Shown here piece after piece: positions 57,068 through 64,000 of a stretch of 64,000 nucleotides of DNA. The stretch comes from Amoebidium appalachense. Lineage: Eukaryota > Ichthyosporea. The translations under genes were made by a program, and so were the position numbers. The notes under the pieces are model-generated. The model was not told where the DNA came from. It was given only the letters and a program-made list of their open reading frames with translations, and did no database searches. The stretch spans positions 7,564,001 through 7,628,000 of the forward strand of contig CAVNZM010000008.1 of the NCBI GenBank assembly GCA_963693365.1, given 5' to 3'. Each line of letters starts with the position of its first letter. Positions within the stretch are counted from its first letter, which is position 1.

Positions 57068-57068
<1 letters not shown>
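56588..57068 (-). repeat. 5' LTR with CCAAT/TATA promoter
   Basis: On the minus strand three ACCAAT/AACCAAT boxes precede GCTATATAAC (TATA at about 56749-56757), leaving about 160 bp of transcribed LTR downstream. All copies of the family keep this layout. Confidence 0.8.
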
Positions 57069-57110
<42 letters not shown>

Positions 57111-57691
57111 ACACACACGCGCGCGCACACACTGACACACACACGCAAACACACACACACATTTGCCCCACCCATCATCACTACGGTGCTACCGCTCTCT
57201 CCTACTTAGAAAAAGTTTGCGGCACTTAACAAGTCCGGATCCAAGCCAGGCTTGAACTTCGAATTCAAGCATTCAAATTCAAGCATTCCAATATCATTCA
57301 TATCATTCAATATTCCCAGCCCACGCTTTTGCCACTGCCGGTGACGGTCACCATCAATAAATGGCAACCAATCCAGCATAGATGGGTGCATGATCCCGAT
57401 AAAATCAATTAAAACTCCACCGTGTCAATCATTACGACTGTGTGCAAGCGTTGCACTAAGCTTCATTATGTTTTGATTTGGACACAGGCAGGGGAAGGAC
57501 GCATGGAACCATGGGCATATGTCACTGGGGAAAGATTCCGGAGGGGAAGTGGGGAAGGTGATGGGGCCCCGGGGGGTGGGGGGTGGGGGATGGGGGGGGG
57601 GGGGGGGGGGGGGAGGGCTGTGACTGCGGCTTGAGTCACATCAACAAATGTGCCACATGTACAGGCGCTGTTCAGCACCAGCTTGGCCCGT

Positions 57692-57732
<41 letters not shown>

Positions 57733-57948
57733 CCCAAGAAAAAAACAAAAAGCAAAAAGAAGAACTGGACACACACACTCACTGTCACAGTCACACACAC
57801 ACCGTGGCACACATACACACACACACACACACACACATGCACACACATGCACACACACACACATGGACACACGCACACACATAAAAACACACGTGCGCAC
57901 GCGCGCGCACACACACACACACACCCACACAGTGACACGCCCTGCACA

Positions 57949-57992
<44 letters not shown>

Positions 57993-57997
57993 TGTGT

Positions 57998-58028
<31 letters not shown>

Positions 58029-58273
58029 ACTCACTCACACTCACTCGCATACAGACAGACACACACTCTACACACACACACAAACACAGGCACTGCGCGC
58101 GCACACACACAGGGTCACACGTGCACACACACATGCACACACACAAGCATGCACACACATACGCACACACGCACACTCACTGGCACACCCACCTACACAC
58201 ATACACACACACAGCTCACACACACACCGTCACCGTACACACACTAACATCTACGAGCACACACAAACACACA

Positions 58274-58312
<39 letters not shown>

Positions 58313-58353
58313 CTCACACACACACCGTCACCCTACACACACGAACACCTACG

Positions 58354-58393
<40 letters not shown>

Positions 58394-58400
58394 TGTACAC
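57069..58400. repeat. (CA)n arrays with G-run and C-run
   Basis: CA at 57069-57163, unique sequence with attcaa motifs at 57230-57310, G-run at about 57591-57613, C-run at 57693-57731, then long interrupted CA arrays at 57770-58400 with recurring caccgtcacc spacers. Confidence 0.9.
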
Positions 58401-58870
58401 ACACTTATGTGATAGCCTATACCCTGGGAAAAATTTGTACTAATAGTTAAAATAGGCCTGTGAATGATGGTTTATCTTAGCTGAGCACATAGATAGCACC
58501 CTAACTAGCTAATGTACTGTCGGTGCTGTGTGGTAGACGGTAGTTCCCTCGCTCGAGGGCCTGCAAAGGTCCTCCAGGAACAAAACCAGATAAAATAAAA
58601 AAATACATCCACTGTCCTTCTTTCTTTCTCCGGCCACTCCCGGCCACCACAACTAGCCACCGAAACCTTAAGCTTTCCTCCAGGACCTTACCCTACAACT
58701 CCCCGTCCCAGAGCATACATAATACAAGCCTTAGGTACGTGATTTCGATTATATTGTTCGTGATTTCATTGAATGGGCCATCAGTCCGGAGATTTCGGGT
58801 TTTTGCGACGGAATTATCCCTTGCCTGGGGCATCCGCTGGCTGTTGACATTCCATGCTCCTCTGTGTGTA
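58401..58870. other. intergenic, no gene seen
   Basis: Unique sequence without supported coding potential. Confidence 0.5.
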
Positions 58871-59780
58871 GTTGCCCTCCCCCCCCCCCACCCCCCCCCA
58901 CCCCCCCACCCCACTCCCCCCTGGCCCCCTCGGTCCCCCTGTCCTCCCTCCACCCCTTCCCCCCCCCCCCCCCCCCCCCCCCCCTCCAACACCACCACCA
59001 CCACCACCACCAAAGACAACGTATCATTAGTGTGCACGGGTTAGAACAATTCACCTCCACACTCCTGATCTATGATGACACAATCACCGCATGCATGCGT
59101 CCTGATCACGTACGTATACCACATTTCGTGCGCTAGTACGCATACAGACTAATATTAGATAGAAAGTCTTAGTATCAAACCAACTTATAATCGTATTTAT
59201 TGAAACTGTATTCATCTGTCGTATCTGAATTGCAGTAGACCAATCATATTTTCCTGTTCCCATTCTCCGGAGGAATTTTCTGGTACCAGGCGGCCGGTAT
59301 GTGAATTTCTCCCTATGGGAAAGTTCACCTACAACATGTTCTACGCCATACACAACTTACATGAGTCTCAGTGCGTGTAAATTAAAGAGTGCGCCAATGT
59401 TACTCAGACAGCTGCACGGTACTTTTGTTTCTTCCCCCTCCCGCCCACGGCCCCTTTATCTCTCTTCCTCCCTCTCTCTCTCTAGATCTCTCGCCCTCTG
59501 TTCCCCCCCTCCCCCCCCCCCCCCCCCCCCCCCCCCCCCACGGTAACTCCCCCCCACCCCCTTACCCCCACCCCCCGCCGTCTCTCTCTCCTGCCCCCCC
59601 CCCTCCCCCCTTCCCCCCTCTCCGCCCCCCCTCCGGAGAGAAGGTGGGGGGTGGGGGGTGGGGGGTGGGCCCGCGGGAAGGGAAACAGCGGCGAGAGAGA
59701 GAGAGGAGGAGAGATAGGTGGGGTGTGGTGGTGGTGGTGGTGGTGTGTGTGTGGGGGGGGGGAGGGGGGGGGACTCGGAG

Positions 59781-59814
<34 letters not shown>

Positions 59815-60170
59815 CTCCTGACGCCCTCACTGAAGGTTTCAGATTCGGCTGGGAACCAGAAAATTCTCGATGGGAACAGGGTATTGTGATTGGTCCACTA
59901 AAAACAGACACAATATTTTGAATCTACTACCCGCCTCCCCAGCCTCTCTGTCAAGGCTTCTCCCCTCCCACCCCCCCCCCCCTCCCCCCTTGCTCTTCCC
60001 CCCCCCCCCCCCCCTCCCACCCCCCCCCTCTCGGCCCCTCATTCAGTGCCTCTATCTCTCTCTCTCCCCCTCCCCCCCCCTCTCAGTTCAATCCCTCCCC
60101 CCTCCCCCTCCCCTCTATCAGTTCAATCCCCCCCCCCCCCCTCCCCCCTCTCCCTCTCTATCTCTACTTT
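58871..60170. repeat. poly(C)/poly(G) runs and (CAC)n
   Basis: C-runs at 58878-58985 followed by (CAC)n, C-runs at 59505-59640, G-runs at 59640-59815 and C-runs at 59965-60160. The unique stretch 59020-59440 holds no supported gene. Confidence 0.85.
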
Positions 60171-60210
60171 TCGATCTCTCTTTCTCAGGGCCTAAACACA
60201 CCGTCAGTGT

Positions 60211-60480
60211 CAGCTCGCGAGCAGAATTGTCTTTTTAGCAGAAACATTCTGCTAAAGGCAGAATAATTCAGCAAAGGCAGAATAATTCTGCACAAGAAGA
60301 ATTATTCTGCTAAAAGCAGATGTATTCTGGTAAAAGCAGAATTGTTCAGCAAACAGCACAATCAATTATTTCTGCTAAAAGTACATTCTGCTTGGAGCAA
60401 GCTTATCGTTCTGCCCTGAGATGATTAATTTTCCTTGCCGCTGAAATTCTGCTGCGAGCAGAAAGTCTCCTAAAGGCAAA
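60211..60480. repeat. array of inverted GCAGAATAATTCTGC-type units
   Basis: About ten copies of ATTCTGC or its reverse GCAGAAT, joined by TAAAAG/TAAAGG spacers and often paired as palindromes (for example gcagaataattctgc near 60278). The stretch can fold into several small hairpins. It encodes nothing recognisable. Confidence 0.7.
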
Positions 60481-60544
60481 TAATAATAACTCTGGTTTTT
60501 GCCGGAGCAAGTTGACTCCGCCGATGTGGTTGTGCCTTTTTTCT

Positions 60545-60550
60545 TCCCCC

Positions 60551-60595
<45 letters not shown>

Positions 60596-60975
60596 CTCTC
60601 TTTCGCTCGGACACTCAGATCGCTTTCTCTCTTCCTCTCGGTCTCGGTCTCTCTGTGTCTGTCTCTCTCCCTCCCCCCCTCCCCTCCCCCCCCCCCCCCC
60701 CCCCCCCTATCCCTTCCTTGTTAGCCTCCTTTCACACCGTCCTTCCCCCTTCCCCTCCCCCCTTACCCCCCCCCCCCTCCCCCCCCCCCCCACACGATAT
60801 GACTGCAAAAAGCTGATTGGTGCAGAAAGAGGGTGCAAGCACTGTAGGTAATTGGGTCGGGTCAGACCCGAATGGGGTTTATGCGATATCATTGGCTTGG
60901 TGCGTATCAAACAGCATTTCGCCTGACCAAGGGGGGAGGGAGGGGGGGGGGGAGGGGGGGCAGGGGGTGCTCGAT
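60545..60975. repeat. poly(C) runs, CT-rich and G-rich tract
   Basis: C-runs at about 60551-60590, 60686-60706 and 60766-60790; G-run at about 60932-60965. Confidence 0.85.
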
Positions 60976-61189
60976 CCCTCTCACCCTTTGTCACTCTTCC
61001 CTCCTCAAGCTATGCTATCACTATCTCTGTGAAGGTGCTCTGTTGCCTAAATGGAGAAGACCTACCTGCATGTGCCAGGTTTGTACTAGCACTTACACAT
61101 GCAAACACGTGCGCAGGTAGCTGGTTAACTCCCGGTCACCCAATTGACCGTTCGCAAGAGGGGATGTGTGTGTCTTTCTGTTTCTCTGT

Positions 61190-61320
61190 GGTTGTGTGTG
61201 TGTTTGTGTGTGTGTGTGTGCGCGTGCGTGTGCGTGTGTGCGTGTGCGTGTGGCGTGTGTGCATGTGCATGTGCGTGTGCGTGCGTGCGTGCGTGCGTGC
61301 GTGAGTGCGTGCGTGCGCGC

Positions 61321-61355
<35 letters not shown>

Positions 61356-61443
61356 TGTGTGTGTGTGTGTGCGTGCTTGTGTTTGTGTTTTTTTTTTTTT
61401 TTTTTCCCCTTTTGTGGGGGGGGGGGGGGGGGGGGGGGGGGGG
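61190..61443. repeat. (TG)n/(TGCG)n, T-run and G-run
   Basis: TG with a TGCG section at about 61278-61325, a T-run at 61388-61405 and a G-run at 61417-61443. Confidence 0.9.
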
Positions 61444-62280
61444 AGAGAGGGCAATGAACAGGAATAATAAATTAAGTGGCAGGGATATCTGACTCTGCAC
61501 CTGTGAAATTAAGGGGATCGCTCGGGAATTTGTGGGTTGTTAGTGCCTTGAGGCTTCACAATGATACAGCACAATATGACGTCAAGTTTATGGATCGGCA
61601 AAATGATAGTTCAATGATTGGATCTTTTTCAGGCTACCTATTGTGTGCAATTTTCCAGTTTAAAAATTCCAATCTCCATAATATAAGGGAACGTGGGGAA
61701 TCGTGCGGATATTACGGCTTGGTTGCAAAACCCTTTAATACTTGAAGATATTCTGCGCTTTTGTGGGCGCCTTTGGTATTAAGGCTGTTGAATATAACTG
61801 GAAAGACATCAATAGATGTACATATATTCGTACATCAGATTCTACCTTGGTGCAGTGGTTGTATCTACATCTAATGTCATTGATATGCATTTCTGCGTAT
61901 TTATACCTAGTGTTTTTATATACACTCTGTTGTCCCGCTTAGATAATACACGTTTTGCATGCCTAACAAGTAACCGTATGTATGCACATACATGCTATTC
62001 GAGTTCAAATTGAAAGAAGAAAAAAAAGTTTCCACGGTTAGGTGTTTCCGCTAGCATTCAAATGAGCAAGTCTTTTGTACAAACTGTTAGGTAATACTAT
62101 GGAGATGGGTAGAGATGCACCTAAATACAGCACCAATACACTGTCAGTATGATATTGCTATTATTAGATAATTGTTGTGGGAAGATGGCCATAACCATGC
62201 TGTGTCTGCACCTGGTTTTCGCTGCCGTCCATCTATCAACTAATGTAAAACTTTATGGTAGATTTCTGAATATATAACCT
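61444..62280. other. intergenic, no gene seen
   Basis: AT-rich unique sequence; the frame at 61476-61745 has no recognisable feature. Confidence 0.45.
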
Positions 62281-62353
62281 CCCCCCCCCACCCCTCCCCC
62301 CGCACACCTCTCCCCCCCCCCCCCCCCCCCCGCCTCCCTCCCCCCCCCCCCTA

Positions 62354-62391
<38 letters not shown>

Positions 62392-62520
62392 CTGAGAGCC
62401 AAACCCTTGGCATCCCATGTTCCACTCTTTAATCTCCCCCCCCCCCTCCCCCCCTTTCCCCTTGGTACACATCATCTCCCTCCCCCCCCCCCCCCCCTCT
62501 CCCCCCCTCCCCACACACAT
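62281..62520. repeat. poly(C) runs and short (CA)n
   Basis: C-runs at 62281-62352 and 62437-62515 around a CGCG/CA tract at 62356-62391, immediately 3' of the minus-strand gene. Confidence 0.85.
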
Positions 62521-62538
62521 ACCCATCTACCAATCAGA

Positions 62539-63343
62539 TCACAATGTTCCGTCTGCGATCCGAATAATCTCCTCAATCTCCCTAGCAACCACATCCGGGT
62601 CCAGCTTTTCCGATTGGCTCATGAGCCCCGACTGGGACGTCTCCATCCTCCAATCATCTCCCAGGAGATCCCCCAACACGCCGGAACTTGGAAAACTTAC
62701 CGGAGGCATTCTGTTCTCATACATGGCGGCGGGGTTTATGTCGTAATTCCAATCTGCGATGGTTTCCAAGTTGTTCATTGGTTGCTGGGGTGTGTACTCG
62801 GGTGTCAGCAATGAATTTTCATGCGGGGTTACTTTGCGTTTGGATGAGTGGAAACCTTGCACAGGGCCGCTCACGGTCGGAAACGCCGGCAAGGTGGGGT
62901 CTGTGAAAATGTCCAAAGTCGGGCAGGAGTACGAAAGACCGTCGCCCACATTAGGGCCTGAATTTGCGTGATTTTTTGACAATTCAGGAAAACCCACATA
63001 AGAATGTCGCTTACGGTCCGAAAACCTTTCGGAGCCACTGGGCATGGTCAAAAATACGGGGGACAGCGTCGGGCGGGTACTTGGGGCTGAAAGAGCTCTG
63101 CCCCTATTCGAAAATGTCGGAATTCGGGAATAAATTTTCGGGGAATGGGGCGAAATATCGCTCAGGTCAATGTTTATCAGCATGTCCACCACAGATGACA
63201 CCGAACTTGGGATTGGGGGTTCAATGGTGGGAATGGAGGTCTGCCGGGGGGATATGGCGGCGAGAAAATTGGAAACTTCGGCTTCTAGTTCGGTGGTGGA
63301 GGTGCTCTCCGTCTCCGTGTCTGCCTCGTGGTCGCTAAACTCC
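62539..63343 (-). CDS. main exon of Ser/Pro-rich protein with conserved C-terminal helix (family copy 3)
   Basis: Function unknown; the best preserved of three related genes. The exon opens at GTTGTCACAG|G (exon base 63343), which gives the third base of a codon, and then codes for 267 residues to a stop at 62539. An acidic Thr/Ser-rich start (E-A-D-T-E-T-E) is followed by two short hydrophobic helices (V-S-N-F-L-A-A-I and V-V-D-M-L-I-N-I), basic phosphosite-like R-K-R-H-S, a Pro/Thr-rich middle, then G-V-L-G-D-L-L-G-D-D. The last 20 residues are DPDVVAREIEEIIRIADGTL. That final helix aligns with the out-of-frame C-terminus at 38394-38459 and with residues near the end of the protein at 10 kb. 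There is no enzyme or membrane domain. The first exon is upstream, in or beyond the repeats at 63.4-64 kb. A regulatory role via the C-terminal helix is inference. Confidence 0.6.
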
Positions 63344-63369
63344 CTGTGACAACAAATTATGTTAACTTT

Positions 63370-63432
63370 CGTCCCCCCCCCCCCAAGACCATGGGAATTT
63401 TGGGCGGACGGGCGGCAACGGGGGGAGGGGGG

Positions 63433-63478
<46 letters not shown>

Positions 63479-63554
63479 CACTGAGTTGTTGTTGTTTGGG
63501 CCGGGGGGGGGGGGGGGGGGGGGGGGCAGAGAGCAAGGGATAGGGTCGGAAAAC

Positions 63555-63600
<46 letters not shown>

Positions 63601-63874
63601 CGTGTGTGTGTGTGTGTGTGTTGGGGGGTGGGTAGGTAGGGGGGCAGGAAAGGGGGGGGGGGGGGGGGGGGTAAAAGTATGAAAGTATTGAAGAACGAGC
63701 GGTTAAGAGTAAGAAAATGACGGTGAGGAGGGAGATAGAAGTAAACGGAGAGGGGGGTGGGGGGGGGGGGGGGGGGGGGGGGTGGGAGCTGGGGGGGGGG
63801 CCCGGGGGGGAAGGGGTGTTCAAGAGGCCGTGGGTTGAGGATGGTCCAGGATGTGGTTTGTGTGTGCGTGTGCG

Positions 63875-63950
<76 letters not shown>

Positions 63951-63960
63951 TGTGTGTGTG
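63370..63960. repeat. poly(G) runs and (TG)n tracts
   Basis: C-run at 63373-63384, G-runs at about 63438-63477, 63503-63526, 63652-63671 and 63760-63782, TG tracts at 63558-63620 and 63876-63958. Probably intron or upstream sequence of the gene at 62539-63343. Confidence 0.85.
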
Positions 63961-64000
63961 TACACGCTCGTGCGCATGCCTGTGTGTGCCGTGGTGTGTG

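Larger units (their letters stand above)
53447..57068 (-). mobile_element. complete non-autonomous LTR retrotransposon
   Basis: The 3622-bp element has 481-bp LTRs that look identical by eye, TG...CA ends, and 5-bp flanks ACACA on both sides (53442-53446 and 57069-57073), although these lie in a CA array. Orientation is minus: primer-binding site next to the right LTR and polypurine tract next to the left one. The 2660-bp internal region has no gag, protease, reverse transcriptase or integrase signature; its minus-strand frames are under 100 codons. It is therefore LARD/TRIM-like and must be moved by a relative. Part of the interior (about 56000-56290) is dense in the minus-strand motif ACGAA. 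Identical LTRs imply recent insertion. Confidence 0.85.

Overview
This window is nuclear DNA of a eukaryote. Several genes have GT-AG introns, canonical TATA boxes 75-160 bp upstream of their ATGs, and AAAATGG-type start contexts. It also holds Ty3-type and hAT-type transposons. An RGS-domain protein, a multipass amino-acid transporter, C2H2 fingers and a secreted FN3/beta-trefoil protein would fit a unicellular holozoan, alga or other protist. The sequence alone does not fix the taxon. About a third or more of the window is simple sequence: (CA/TG)n, (GA/CT)n and unusually long poly(G)/poly(C) runs, which dominate most of the open reading frames.

Layout. 1-7.2 kb: microsatellites around one small secreted CX3C-rich protein gene (4171-4641, +). 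7.6-8.2 kb: a membrane-anchored RGS-domain gene (-) broken by one missing base. 10-10.8 kb: exon of a Ser/Pro-rich protein (-). 11-16 kb: almost all repeats. 16.2-18.2 kb: a well supported two-exon secreted protein (-). 20-24 kb: repeats plus a small palindromic element carrying an ATGCAAAT array. 24.3-25.0 kb: single C2H2 zinc-finger protein (-). 25.9-28.7 kb: one long (GA)n array invaded by a hAT element (8-bp target duplication) and a solo LTR. 32.5-33.9 kb: AAAP-type amino-acid transporter (+) with a single in-frame TGA. 34-37.4 kb: repeats. 38.4-39.2 kb: second Ser-rich family member (-) with a one-base lesion in a G-run. 39.8-41.1 kb: a TIR element next to a second zinc-finger gene (-). 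42.8-43.6 kb: a second hAT element with a perfect 8-bp duplication. 44.4 kb: a weak small gene candidate. 46-52.2 kb: a decayed Ty3-like retrotransposon with a solo LTR nested in its reverse transcriptase. 53.4-57.1 kb: a young, non-autonomous LTR retrotransposon with LTRs that look identical. 57-62.5 kb: repeats. 62.5-63.3 kb: third Ser-rich family member (-).

The main biological signals are these. (1) Three genes far apart in the window share a C-terminal helix motif (D/N-P-x-x-V/L-A/S-x-E-I/L-x-x-I...L) and enter their main exon in the same phase. (2) Two zinc-finger genes share a finger and an upstream K-A-D-F box. (3) The family of 480-481 bp LTRs includes a young element with clear primer-binding site, polypurine tract and 5-bp duplication but no recognisable gag or pol. 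(4) Several transposons sit inside dinucleotide arrays. Three otherwise well conserved genes carry exactly one lesion each, which could be real decay or consensus errors; raw reads would decide.
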